A stretch of 64,000 nt of DNA from Epiperipatus broadwayi (GCA_028023455.1 JAQFVV010000003.1:1450001-1514000); one strand, 5' to 3'. Counted from the stretch's first letter, positions 36,611-47,800 are shown. Translations and numbers: made by a program. The notes: generated from the sequence alone by a model not told the origin.

Positions 36611-37414
36611 ATGGGATTATGGGATCAGTACTCCATTGGGGGAGAGTTAGTACTACAGGAAGTAATTGAAAATATAGCTCGAGCAAAAATGCAAGATGGA
36701 ATGGAGATAATAATTTTCGAAGGGAAAAATGAGGGAACATTATTCGAACACATAGAAAGTCTAGAAGAGTGTTTCGATATATACAAAGTAGGAGAGAAGG
36801 TAAAAATAATCATAGCAAGTAGCTATCTGGAAGGCACAGCAAGAGAATGGTGGAGAACTATATATGAGAAGCCCGATAGTTTTAAACAGTACACTAAAGC
36901 TCTGATATGAAGATTTTGGAACGTAGAAAGGCAAGAAAGATTACAAAGGGATGTAGAAATGGAAAAATATTCAAAAGAAAAGGGGATGGGGTATAGACAA
37001 TTTTTCTTGAAACAAATGGCGAAGTTAAGAAGAGTAATTGAATATCCGATTCCAGAATGCCAGATTATGAATATAATAAGCAGAAATATGCCAAGAAATA
37101 TGAAGAATAGATTAAAGACGTGCATATACAAAGGGTTAGAAGAAGTCTTGGAAGCACTAAGGGATGAGGAAAACATGCAGCAACAAGAAGAGGGAGAAGA
37201 AACGCATCCCAAATTATTAAATATTATTATAGAAGAAGAAAGAATTCAGACAATGGCGGAGCAAACGTGCCCTGTGATTGCAGTAAAATTACAGGGGATT
37301 GAAGTACAAGCTCTGTTGGACTCGGGGATCCAGGTCTCCATAATCTTGAACAAAATGCTCAATCAAATCAGAAGTCAGAAGGGATCACTGCATATGTTAC
37401 CATTAAAGAAATAG
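36611..37414 (+). pseudogene. gag and protease of the Ty3/gypsy element (two in-frame stops)
   Basis: The ATG at 36611 opens a frame interrupted by TGA at 36908-36910; the same frame continues to TAG at 37412-37414. The first part has the retrotransposon gag signature (ASSYLEGTAREWWRTIYE, around residue 73). The second part is rich in charged residues, with a Glu/Gln-rich linker and no CCHC knuckle. The end carries the aspartic protease active-site block ALLDSGIQVS near 37310-37340. Protease sequence continues past the TAG in the same frame to about 37490, where a run of eight A's shifts the frame. Gag would form the particle and the protease would cut the polyprotein. This copy cannot make either intact unless the stops are read through. 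Confidence 0.8.
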
Positions 37415-37518
37415 GAAATAACTATGGCAAATGGAAAAAAAGTCAAACTCGATCCCGTGCAAGTATATGGAGAAATACAAGTGGGAAAAAAAATATAATA
37501 CAACATACGCTATTATCT

Positions 37519-38418
37519 ATGCCAGGTTTAATAGAAAATATGATACTGGAGTCTGACTTTATGTATCAAACGGGGACAAAAATCAATTTTAATGAAAAGG
37601 TAGTAATAATAAAAAATGAAAAAGTACCCTTTAGTGATCGTAGTAAACTAAGCGATAGGATAGCATGTGTGAGAGTAGATGATATTGATATGGAGATAGA
37701 CAATAAAGTAAGCAAGTTAGAAAAGAATAATAGTGAATTGAAAGACCGACTTAGAGAGATATTGCAGCGGCACAAACAAGTGTTTGCTATGAATCCTGGG
37801 ATTATAAAGTGTTATACGCATCGTATCAAAGTAAAAACTGAGACTCACTTCCAGGGCAGGTCATACCCCATTCCAGTTAAATATAAAAGTGAAGTAGACA
37901 AACAAATACAACAGATGGAAAAATGGGGTATCATAAAAAAACAGCAATCCCCATATATTAATCCTCTGGTGATCATGAAAAAAAAAGACGGTTCAATGAG
38001 AGTGTGTTTAGACCTGTGTCAGTTAAACGCCATTACAATACCTGATAGAGATGTGCCACCGCATATCACAGACTTACTATTGGAATTTCGAGAGAAGAAA
38101 TATTTTTTGTCTTTCGATCTAACATGGAGTTATTGGCAGATGCCACTACATGTAGAAGACCAAAAATACACCGCATTTAGATATGAGGGATATACATATG
38201 TGTTTCAGCGAGTGCCATTTGGGTTGGTTAACAGTGGATCAGGGTTGCTTCGATGTTTGGATCAGGTGTTATCCGATAAGATAAAACAACTTATTGTATA
38301 TTATATGGATGATGTTGTCATAGCATCACAGTCACCTCAAGAACATTTGGAAAGTTTAAATATATTTTTTCAAGAATGTCAGCAGAAAAATATGACGATA
38401 AATCTAAAAAAAAAGTAA
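37519..38418 (+). pseudogene. Protease end and reverse transcriptase of the Ty3/gypsy element
   Basis: A 299-codon open frame begins in the tail of the protease region (MPGLIENMILESDFM). The reverse transcriptase follows with a substrate-entry block (SPYINPLVIMKKKDGSMRVC), the first catalytic Asp in FSFDLTWSYWQ (family form is usually D-L-x-S/W-Y-x-Q), VPFGLVNSG, and the YMDD catalytic loop (near 38300-38311). It ends at a stop in an A9 run (38406-38414), where the frame shifts, so thumb and connection are read separately. The enzyme copies the element's RNA into cDNA. All three catalytic aspartates are present. Confidence 0.9.
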
Positions 38419-38422
38419 TATA

Positions 38423-38740
38423 TTGCAAAAAAAAATTTTGTTTTTAGGGCATCTCGTTTGTGCTCAAGGAGTGAGACCTCATCCCGATAAGATTGACGCT
38501 ATAAGTAGTTTTCCTCAACCTAAGAATAGAAAACAAATTAGGTCATTCTTAGGTCTATGTGGTTTTTATCAGAGGTTTTACGAGAATTTTTCTGTAGACA
38601 CGGAAGCACTTTTACAACTGCTTAGAAAAGAAAGCAGGTGGGAGTGGACTAAAAAACAAAGCGAGGCATTCAACAAAATTAAAGAAAATTTTGAAAAAAA
38701 AATGTCACACTCGCGTACCCAGATTTTAATAAACCTTTAA
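38423..38740 (+). pseudogene. Reverse transcriptase thumb/connection segment
   Basis: A 105-codon frame continuing the polymerase in a shifted phase: FLGHLVCAQGVRPHPDKIDA and LRSFLGLCGFYQRF-type blocks (here IRSFLGLCGFYQRF) are the standard sequence between palm and RNase H in gypsy pol. It runs out of frame at the A9 run at 38693-38702. The last dozen codons of this frame are out-of-frame residue and not protein of the family. Confidence 0.85.
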
Positions 38741-39255
38741 TGCTCCAGACCGATAGCAGTAAAGTGGGGTTGGGGGCCGTATTATTTCAAGAGAATGAAG
38801 AAAAAAGACCGCAAGTCTTGTATTTTTTAAGTAGAAATTTAAACTCTGCAGAAAGAAATTATATGACTATGGAAAGAGAAGCACTGGCCATCATATGGGC
38901 GTTAAATAAACTTAAACATTTACTATTAGGATCTGAGATTATTATTATTACGGATCACAAGAGTCTAGAGTTTATAAATAAATGCTACTTAACAAATGAT
39001 AGGCTTATAAGGTGGGCATTATATTTACAAAGATTTAATTACCGAGTGGTTCATTGCTCAGGGAAGGAAAATATCGTGCCGGACATATTGAGTCAGAATC
39101 CGGTACCGGACACAGGCCAAAACTTAACATTAGAGGGAGCACGTTTAACTCCACTTATAAAAGATGTGGATAAGTCGATGAAAAGGGACATGAAGAGGAT
39201 AAAAAATTTTGTCATCCGATTCCACATGCAAAAAGATAATACAGTGTTACAATGA
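38740..39255 (+). pseudogene. RNase H domain of the Ty3/gypsy element
   Basis: A 171-codon frame with the four acidic active-site positions in order: LQTDSSKVGLGAVL, MEREALAIIWAL, IITDHKSLEF and VPDILSQNP (in place of the commoner ADxLSR). It removes the RNA strand of the RNA-DNA hybrid. The frame opens exactly where the previous one loses homology. It ends at a TGA that overlaps the start of the integrase frame by 4 bases. Confidence 0.88.
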
Positions 39256-40205
39256 TACCGACCTATGCAAGCAAACCTACACAAAAAAAAAATAGTAATA
39301 AAATAAATCGGTATAAAATGATAAACGAAATGTTGATGTTTCAGGTCAAAGAAGGAACCGATTACTGGAGAATAGTCATACCCAAAAGCTTCAGAATGCG
39401 CTTAATAAATTATGTACATAGAACATATGGACACTATGGCACACTTAAAGTGAATAAAATTTTGCAGAGGTGGTATTATTGGCCAAATATGTATAGGTCG
39501 ATTATTAATACACTTCAGATGTGTCATGTATGCAGACAAAATAAACCGGCGAATAAAAATTATGCAGGAATATTGACTCCTATTATAGCCCAAAACCCAA
39601 ACGAATTGTTGGCCATCGATTTTTATGGCCCATTACCTTCGTTTCGTCGATATAAATATATCTTGGTGACGTTCGATGTGTTTTCGAAGCTGGTACAGGC
39701 TTACCCATTGCACAAAGCTGATACAAAAAATTCTATTGCTGTGTTAAAGAAGAAACAATTCATTCAGGTGGGAAGGCCATGTGCAATTTTGAGTGACCAT
39801 GGGACGCCATTTATATCGAAGGAATGGAAAAGTTGGATACAACAGGAAAACATACACCATATCCTAACTTCTATAAGAAATCCCCAATCTAACCTGTTTG
39901 AAAGGGTTATGAAGGAATTGGGAAACTTATTTTGTGCACATTTGAAGGAAAATCATAAACATTGGGTGAATGTACTTCCTCAAATAGTGAAAATTATTAA
40001 TTGCACTTACCACGAGTCTATGGGGTTTGCTCCTGAACGATTACATTACAGCCATCTTGAACCTTCCCTTCTCAAGTGTCGCTTGCCCGCCGAGAATGAA
40101 ACAGTAGACATAGCGAAGGATCGGAGTTGCGCCAGAGAGCGATTAAAGAAAAAAGCTGAACAGAGAAAAAAGGAGGGAATAATAGTCCAGTACATTTTAA
40201 GATAG
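39252..40205 (+). pseudogene. Integrase of the Ty3/gypsy element
   Basis: A 317-codon frame. The N-terminal HHCC zinc-binding domain is visible (H-x4-H in HRTYGH, then CHVC). The catalytic core has Asp at about residue 123 (AIDFYGPL), Asp at 182 (LSDHGTPF) and Glu at 217 (NPQSNLFERVMKELG). That leaves 34 residues between the last two, as expected for the class with the NPxERxMxELG motif. A basic C-terminal region follows, and the frame is lost at an A-run near 40165. Integrase joins the cDNA to chromosomal DNA. The core looks catalytically complete. Confidence 0.9.
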
Positions 40206-40423
40206 GAGATTGGGTTTATGTCAAAACTCAGCATGTGAGTAAAATGAGCGAGAAGCAATATAAGAAAATTTTCCCTTTATTTGAAGGTCCGTACAAAATC
40301 ATTCAAAAATGCGGTCCTAATGCATTCATGATTCTAGGAAAGAAAGGTAAGAAGGGTGCATATAATGCAAGATCTTTAAAACCTTGTAAGGGAGAAGGGG
40401 ACAAGTCACCTCGGGGCAATTAA
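40166..40423 (+). pseudogene. Integrase C-terminal GPY/F domain
   Basis: After the frameshift near 40165-40175 the shifted frame reads HFKIGDWVYVKTQ and then FPLFEGPYKII, the GPY/F module at the end of gypsy-type integrases. It ends in GKKGKKGAYNARSLKP and a stop at about 40423. In related elements this module contributes to multimerisation and target binding. The 3' LTR begins 43 bases later. Confidence 0.85.
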
Positions 40424-40465
40424 AGTTTTTTTTTATTGTTTTTGTTTATATGACAAATGGGGAAA

Positions 40466-42088
40466 TGAGCTGATATTTTAAGTCAGCTCATATATATATA
40501 AGCTCACATATTTATAATTTCGTCGTAGATATTTTCCGAAGTTAAATAGTTGTAAAATAAAAATTAACAAATGATTTTAAATTAATGGGAAGGGTAAAAT
40601 CTTAAACTTTTATTTTTGCTATAGATTTGAGTAAAAATTTTAAAAAAAAAAAGAAAAGAAGATAAAATATAATTTATTGTCAAAAATGTTAAAAGTGTTT
40701 AATTAAAAGGGAGAAAACTCAAGAGATAAAAGGGTGGGGGAAAGAAAACAAAATTAGATTGTTGGTAGTAATTAGACTCTATTGTTGAAACTTTCACAAA
40801 GTAAAAGTATTTGGTTAATAATTGCTGTTACGCTAATTAAAAAGAAAAAAAAAGATAAGAGAAAGAGAGATAAAATCGTTTTTAGAGTAAGTCAGTTGAC
40901 GTGAGAGACCAGCAAGGACAATAAAAAAAAAAAAGAGAGAGAAGCTGTGCTCCAAATCAAAAATTATTATAGAAATTTATTTTGTGGACTCTTTTCAAAT
41001 GCATAGCGGCTAAAGCTATCAAAACCTTCCCCTTTGGGGAATTGGCCGCCACTCCATCTGAATGAAGCTACTGAAAGAGTCAAGGAATGGAAAGAAATGT
41101 ATATTGCTAGCCGGACAACCAAAGGAACACCCATGGACACACCAGAATTCTCATATACAAGGAGAAAGGCACGACGAATGGAATGTGAATCTATGAAAGT
41201 CAGGCCACTTCGCTCTGATCGATCAGGGTAATTATAAACTTTTCAATTAGTGGGAACTTTAGTTAAAGCATAATAGAACTTTATCTTTGATTTATTTTTT
41301 GTTTATTATATTTGTTACGAATGTTTCAACAATAGAGGTGGGGAAATAAATTTATTTAATATTGTAAACTATGTTAATTCTCGTTAAATATTTTTATGCA
41401 ATATTGGTATGGCTGTATATTAAATTATTTAATGTCTGTTCGATCTAGAGGGTAACAACAGGGTGGGGTATAAAAGTGTGCTGCCAAGCAACAGAGAACC
41501 TTAGGGCGTTACTTGCTTGTTAGCAGAAAATAAGGGAAGTGTTGAAAGTATAAGAAAACAAAGACACTTATACATTCATTTTAAGTTTTTGCAAGTTATT
41601 TATTTACCAAATAAAGTGGGGTTTAAAAATAAACTTCAGAAAAGATATACTATAAGTCACCTTTGTATGCACGCTGGCTAGAATATGCAGTGTTAGTGTT
41701 GGCGCGAGTAAATCTATGGTAGATATTTGGGAAGAATACTTAGAATGTTAACAGTTGGAAAATCAGAAATTGTAAGTCAGTTCTCTCTGGATCGGGCAGA
41801 AATATAATGTTATTAATAATAATAATAAAGGAAAGTAATTTTTTGTATCCAACGTATATTTGAATTCTTTAATTATTTATAATAGTTAGTTAGTGCCCTT
41901 AAGTGAAAACCCCTGTCAGATTATAAACAAAATTTGTAATCGGTGAATCGCCGTTCAAAAATAAATATGACCAGGTTTACGTAAAGCTTCGTGGCCAGGT
42001 TCCAAGAGAGAAATCCTTGGTGGCGCCCTCGGCGGCGATTCTAATAATTAAGATTCAGTTATTAGGGGAAAAGAGTTGTAGTGTCACA
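40466..42088 (+). repeat. 3' LTR of the Ty3/gypsy element
   Basis: 1,623 bases with the same termini as the 5' copy (TGAGCTGATATT...TAGTGTCACA) and flanked on the right by (AT)n. TATA box at 41469-41475 and AATAAA at 41610-41615. Differences from the 5' LTR are scattered substitutions, homopolymer length changes, a short deletion near 41370 and small indels near 41535. Just upstream, ACAAATGGGGAAA is the only candidate polypurine tract. Confidence 0.93.
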
Positions 42089-42110
42089 ATATATATATAT
42101 ATATATAATG
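42089..42110. repeat. (AT)n tract at the right border of the gypsy element
   Basis: ATATATATATATATATAT directly abuts the TG...CA end of the LTR. The left end at 34853 is also preceded by TATATATAT, so any target duplication (ATATA or similar) is hidden in the repeat. Confidence 0.9.
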
Positions 42111-42960
42111 TTTTCATGGTTATGTGATGTAGATAAAAGATTTTTTGGGTAAAACCATGTATTATTTTCTATTATATACTGATATTTCGATGGACTAGCA
42201 TCCACCATTGTCAAGGTAAATTCTTGAAAGAAAATTTGTTCAATCTTAAACTGTAATGTGACTGAGTGTAAGATGAAGCATGAGAATCAGTTTGAAGTAG
42301 TTTAGTATTCAGAATATGAGATTTATTAAAATGTATATTTCTCTTAGTTTTAACACCCATCAATTTAAAATCAATATTTGAAGACATAGATAAAATAAGA
42401 GGTTTTCATATGGCTGGAATATGTTGTGCTTTATCAGCCCTATTTAAATCAGTAGATCTCTTTAATATTTCAATTGACTCATGATTCTCAAATAATATCT
42501 CTCCAAATTAGCAAGCATTTTTGCATTGTCAAAGTCAGGTTTGTGACCAATTTCCAAAAAATGAGAAGTACAAACTGATGTGTTAATTTTTTGATTAAAA
42601 ACTTTTTTATGTTCCTTAATTCTGACATTTATTTGTTTATTAGACTGAACTACATAGCTTTTTGAGCACTGCAAACATAAAATTTCATAAACTCCTTGGT
42701 GCTCCATAAATATTCTATCTTTAGGTTTATATAAAAAATCACCAATTTTTTTTGCCATTAGAAAAAATAGTCTTTATATTAAAACAAGAAAGTCTTCTAC
42801 TGATTTTATCAGTAATCCCTTTAATATAAAGTAAAATTACTCTATTAAAAGAGGAATTGTCATTTCTATCCTCTTTTTTTCTTTTAGTATCAATGCTATA
42901 TAAAGCCTTACATATGATGTTTTTATTATAATCATTTGAAAGTAGCATATTTTTATCTGA
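42111..42960 (-). mobile_element. Penelope-like element, 3' fragment (linker and GIY-YIG nuclease)
   Basis: Two overlapping minus-strand frames (42739-42948 and 42462-42758) are one coding segment shifted at an A8 run near 42748. The first part has the pre-nuclease block ILLYIKGITDKISRR. The second has the nuclease itself: GVYEILCLQC, then YVVQSNKQINVRIKEH where the family has YIGxT/S...R..EH, then HFLEIGHKPDF. In active PLEs the GIY-YIG domain nicks the target. Here YIG is changed to YVV, so activity is doubtful. A stem-loop motif shared with the other PLE copies is at 42179-42215. Confidence 0.82.
42179..42215 (-). ncRNA. PLE-end stem-loop, hammerhead-like layout (copy A)
   Basis: Minus strand: CTTGACAATGG, stem TGGA, loop, stem TCCA, then TCGAAATATCAG. 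The order 'core strand, stem II hairpin, GAAA' is the order of the hammerhead ribozyme core, but the first core strand departs from CUGANGA. Homologous motifs occupy the same place in the other PLE copies. Confidence 0.35.
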
Positions 42961-43529
42961 TAAAGAACATCTTACTCAAGAAATAGAACTTACAAAAAAT
43001 ATTCTACTTTCAAAAGTGTAACTAAAAAAAAGATGATATTCTTAAAAACAAATAACAATACTAATTGGCAAAGGTAATAAAGTCATAGTGGTATACCACC
43101 CATGTCTCCATACCAAATATATGATATATCTGAGTGGAAAAGATATATAAGATAATGAACCTAATGATGGCATGAACTCAATAGGTGCACCTACATTTTG
43201 AGGGTAAAAATATGCTAAGATTTTTGTCTCTGACCATATGGGGAAAATGAGAATAAACCACTAAAATATTAGAAACAACAGGGACTGTCTTAAATAAAGC
43301 ATTTATGCTAAATATAAAACATCAAAAATATCAGCCCAGAAAATATTGTATTAAGAGAGAGTTAAAGTTACTATCTTTTGGAAAATATGAAGATAAAATA
43401 AGTCTAATGCTACGATCAGCTAACAAATATTATAATTAATAACTGCAATATATATTACATCATAATATTATCATTGTACAATAATAAATTAAACCATCAC
43501 TTTTTGCTTTTAAAATATATATGTTCTCG
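42961..43529. other. AT-rich interval, possibly degenerate PLE upstream sequence
   Basis: No open frame of note. It lies 5' of the PLE fragment on the minus strand and may include eroded reverse transcriptase sequence, but no motif could be recognised. Confidence 0.4.
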
Positions 43530-44590
43530 AATATTATAAATAAATACATAAATTTCTTATTTCTTTCCAAAAACTTTATTTATATATATTAACTTATGAA
43601 TATATGTATAAATCCATATATTACACACCATCCAATGTTTCAACTGTTTTTACATTATTATTACAATCATTTTCAAGGACCTACAATAAAAATACATATC
43701 TTTACATAATACTCTAAATACAAAAATATTTTTCTTATATTAACATTAACATATCAAATTCATTATAATAAAACATTAATTATACATAATTATATTTTTA
43801 CTTACTTTTCCCTCTCTCTATTCCCTTTATTATAAAACTTCCTTCTTTAATTATCAAGTATACATTTTTAAAAATATTACAAACCATCTGAAACACTAGC
43901 AAATGACCAACTATTTATATCATTTTACCCCCCCCACCCTCAATTTACAAATTTATTACTTCCTTTATCTAACTTTCATATAAATTATCTACATTCTCTA
44001 TCTATTCTTTTAAACTATTTAAAATAAAAGATAATTAATATGGAATTTTTAAATAGTAATTTAAGTAAAATGTTAAAGAATAAAGAAAAATTTACTTGAG
44101 TTTTTAAATAGATTTATAAGTGTAGATAGGGAATGTAGATAATTGATATGGAAGTTAGATAAATAGTTAAAGAAAATAATAAATTTGTAAAGTGGGGGTG
44201 GGTTTAAAATGATATAAATAATTGTTTGTTTGTTGGTGTTTTAGATGGTTTGTAATAGTTATAAAAATGTATACTTGATAAGTAAAAAAGGAAGTAGAGG
44301 GAGGGAGAAGAAAGTAAAAATATAATTATGTATAATTTATATGTTTTATATATAATGGATTTGATATATTAATGTTAATATAAGAAAGAGATTTTTGTAT
44401 TTAGAGTATTATGTAAAGATATGTATTTTTTATTGTAGATCCTTGAAAGTGACTGTAATAATGATGTAAAAAACAGTTGAAACATTGTAAGGTGTATAAT
44501 ATGTGGATTTATATATAGATGTTAATAAGTTAATATATGGAAAAAGTTTTTGGAAAGAAATAAGTTTATGTATTTATTTATAATTATTAA
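43530..44590. repeat. Coding-free palindrome with PLE-type stem-loop in each arm
   Basis: Arms 43530-44020 and about 44100-44590 are inverse copies, by eye 85-90 percent alike, around an 80-base centre. Neither arm encodes protein. Each arm carries CTTGAAAA/GTG-type sequence, then ACTGT, a loop, ACAGT, then TGAAACATTG (minus at 43633-43677, plus at 44442-44487). This matches the layout of the stem-loops next to the PLE nuclease genes. I infer a pair of PLE terminal regions (pseudo-LTRs) in inverse orientation without the coding part. An unrelated fold-back transposon is possible. Confidence 0.7.
44442..44487 (+). ncRNA. PLE-end stem-loop, hammerhead-like layout (copy B)
   Basis: CTTGAAAGTG, stem ACTGT, loop of about 17, stem ACAGT, then TGAAACATTG. 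The inverse copy at 43633-43677 keeps the stem and the GAAAC while the loop has changed. That is weak support for conservation of the structure. Confidence 0.35.
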
Positions 44591-45589
44591 CTGATACATA
44601 AAACTGATAACAAAATTATTTTCCAAATCTGTCTTCATAAAATATGGCCTGAATTAAAATTAAAATAAGAATATACAACATCTTCAATGATTATGCATAA
44701 ATCAAATAGATAAACTTCTCATAATAGAGGACAAAGCAACATTTTAAAATGATAAAGTTTTATAAATAGCAAATAATCTGTGAACTTCTATATATTACAG
44801 TTGGGAAATAATGTAGAATATATATCAGACACAAGTGCATAATATAAATAAATAAAATACATAGTAAATTAAAAAAGCATAAAATTATATCCAGTTTACC
44901 AAAATTTAAATAATTAAATGTTCTTCATCTTAGAGGGTTCACCATTCATCAGGATACAGTTTTTCAAGAATAAAAAATTATCTCCATTTGTTGAAAATAC
45001 AGCAAATTTAAAACTAGATGTACAGAATTGCACAATATTTTTATATGTAAAAGATTTCTTGAGAATATAAGCACACAAATATACTAATGACCATTTAGTT
45101 TCATGAAAATATTTTTCAATATATCACTGGAAATTTCTGGAATAACATTATGTTAACTTTATATTCATCTGTAGAAAAATATATAATTTAATAATGAGTT
45201 ATAGGAGCAAACATTATTTACAGAAAAATCAGGTTTCCTTAGAGATTAGGGGTTGAAATTCATAACTATAGCACTAATAACAATGAAGCATATGTAAAGC
45301 AAGTTTATAATTAAAAGTTAAGTATATTAACTTGCATAATAATTCATTAAAGCATTTTGTATTTCTTTTATAATACAGATATGAATGTTTTAATTACTTT
45401 GTTTAGATCTAGTTACCTGATGATAATAATGAATTTTTAAATAATAAATCCATTACAATAATATAATATTACTATTCAAATATTAGTATTCAAGAAATAA
45501 TTTTTAAATGAAAGAGTAAATTAATTTTCATTTTTACAGACTTGGGAGATATTTTTTATTTAATCTGTATTAACCAGTTTCCAGACTGT
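44591..45589. other. AT-rich interval without recognisable genes
   Basis: About 1 kb of AT-rich DNA between two inverted-repeat elements. Nothing supportable on either strand. Confidence 0.65.
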
Positions 45590-47800
45590 CTCAAGTTAAC
45601 TCATACATGGCTTAACTTGCTCTAATCTGAGCAATTTTTATGTTATCATAGCATATTTGGCTCATTTTAAAGCTTAAAAAGTACCATAAGATGCTGCCCT
45701 CTCTTGAATTATTTTACAAGTAAAAAACAATAATATAGGTGTTCAAAGCTAAAACAAAGAGAGAAGACAGATCTTCCTTGATGCTGATTGGTTGGTTCTC
45801 ATATAAGCACCTGTCAATAACTTTCACTGCTTCAACTTTTTTGTTTTAATTTTGAAAATAAAATAAATGTTTTAGAATGTTTTTTAAGTATTTTTTTTAC
45901 ATATTGTAACGTATTTGTATAAAATATGCTAAAAATATAAGTATTTTACAAAAATAGTAAGATTTTACTAAAAATTCTTTACTTTTACAGTAATGGAAAT
46001 TGAGAAAGAAATCAATGACATCTAAATACTTTGTAATTCATTAAGAATTTCTTTTTACATTTTCTGCTATTGAATATTTTATAATTATAAATAGAAATTT
46101 ATTTTTGAAAATACTTTCATTCACTTTCATAATCTGACAAATTAATATACTTTTTACAAGCGCAACTAAAATGAATATAATATTAAAAGATGAATATATT
46201 TTTACTACTGATTCTGTAATTGACCAATCAAAAGTTTAGAGTATTAATTCACTTGGCAAACAGAAATTGTGCAGCATAATGGTTAAGTATAAGGTAAAAT
46301 ATTCACAAGTAAATATACTTCAATCTGCAGCAAAATAACAAAATAAATAATTACAATAAGTAATTAAAATGTTATTTCAAAATTAATAAAGTGGTTCTAC
46401 AATCCAGAATTAAAATAGTTCATTGGAGAAAATCATTGTTTAAAATATAATAATATTGAAATAAATATATTTCAAAAAGACATGGTTGGAAACAAAACAT
46501 TTCAAAGCTTTTTCAGAATTTGTTAACCTTTTTTAAAAATTGTAAGCAAAGTCACAGAAAATATTTAGAATTGTTATAAGTATTGAACAACATAAAACTC
46601 TATCATTCTTAACATTGTGACCCCAAAAATATTAAATCGATAATAAAGTTTACTGTAAATAAATAAATTGGTAATCAATAAAAGTTATTATATTTGTGAA
46701 GTAAGCCATAGAAAATTTCTATGAGATGTTAATTCTGCATAAAAATAATTCAATAGTTGTAGAAAAATTACTATTTAAATTTCCCATCATGTTTTTCTCT
46801 CTTTTTTTTAATAACATAGATTTTGGACTTCCCAGTAGACTTAGCTTAAAGTTTTGGTACCTAAATTAGAATTTATTTAAGGATACATTAGTTTAACAAA
46901 AATAAAATTAATTAAAAATAATTAAACATATAATTATTATAAATGAGTAACTCTGCAATAAATAGAAAAAAAAAATTAAGCAAGTTTTTTTCTCCTTCTC
47001 ATGGGTATGTCAACTCTTTCCTTCTTCAATACCCCCAACCATATGATTGATTTTATTGGTTGAAATTGACATTTTTAAATCCCCTCTTGACTTTTTATAT
47101 TAATCTTTAAACTGGTAGATTTCTATTGACCAAATGAATTAAAGATTTAAACTTTTGATTGGTCAATTACAGAATCAGCAGGAAAAATATATTTGTTTTA
47201 GTTGCATTTGTAAAAAGCAAATTAATAATTTATCAGATTATTAAAGCAAACAAATGTTTTTTTTAAATAAATTTCTATTTCTAATTGATTAAAATAATGT
47301 ATAGCAGAATACATAAAATGAACATTTCATAACCTATTAGAAAATGCAGCCTACATCATTGATTTCTTTCTCAATTTAGTTTCATGTAAAAGTAAATCAT
47401 TTTTACGAAAATCTTAACTATTCTTCTAAAATAATTATATTTTCAGCATATTTTATGAAAATAATTTATAATATGGAAAATAAATACTTAAAAAATGCTC
47501 TAAAACATTAATTTTCATTTTAAAAATCAAAACAAAGAACTTAGACCTGCAAAAATTGTTGATAAGCACTCTCTTTTGTTGAAAATGAAAAACAACTAAT
47601 CAGAACCTTGGAAAGTCTGTCTTTTCTCATGTTATACCTTTAAATTTAAATATTATTGATTTTTTACTTGTAAAATAATTCTAGAGATGGCAGCATCATA
47701 TGGTACATTTTTGTCTTTAAAATGACCATAAATTCACTACAATAATGTAAAAATTAGTGGTTTTAGAGTGAAGCTGACAATGAAAATGTTTATTCAGATC
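45590..47800. mobile_element. Fold-back element with arms of about 600 bp
   Basis: The left arm (about 45590-46260) and right arm (about 47125-47800) are diverged inverse copies. Matching blocks include GATGCTGCC(C/A)TCTCT with ATTATTTTACAAGTAAAAAA near the outside and GATTCTGTAATTGACCAATC at the inside. The 870-base centre is AT-rich and non-coding. The arrangement fits a fold-back or long-TIR DNA transposon without transposase. The ends are approximate, because similarity fades outwards, and no target duplication was found. Confidence 0.65.

Larger units (their letters stand above)
34853..42088 (+). mobile_element. Ty3/gypsy LTR retrotransposon, full length but damaged
   Basis: 7,236 bases between (AT)n tracts: 5' LTR 34853-36487, internal region with gag, protease, reverse transcriptase, RNase H and integrase in the gypsy order (integrase last), then 3' LTR 40466-42088. 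No envelope ORF is present. The coding region is broken by two in-frame stops (36908-36910, 37412-37414) and about four frameshifts, most at runs of A. The LTRs differ by only a small percentage by eye, so the insertion is relatively recent. Either the decay is recent or some breaks are assembly errors in homopolymers. No tRNA-complementary primer-binding site is obvious after the 5' LTR. Confidence 0.93.

Noticed and set aside
36625-40258. Minus-strand frames of 62-129 codons within the gypsy element
   Set aside because: Antisense of gag, pol and integrase, with Ser/Ile/Phe-rich shadow composition and no motifs.
34853-42088. Envelope gene, i.e. an endogenous retrovirus or errantivirus
   Set aside because: Only 43 bases separate the integrase end (40423) from the 3' LTR (40466), so there is no room for an envelope ORF.
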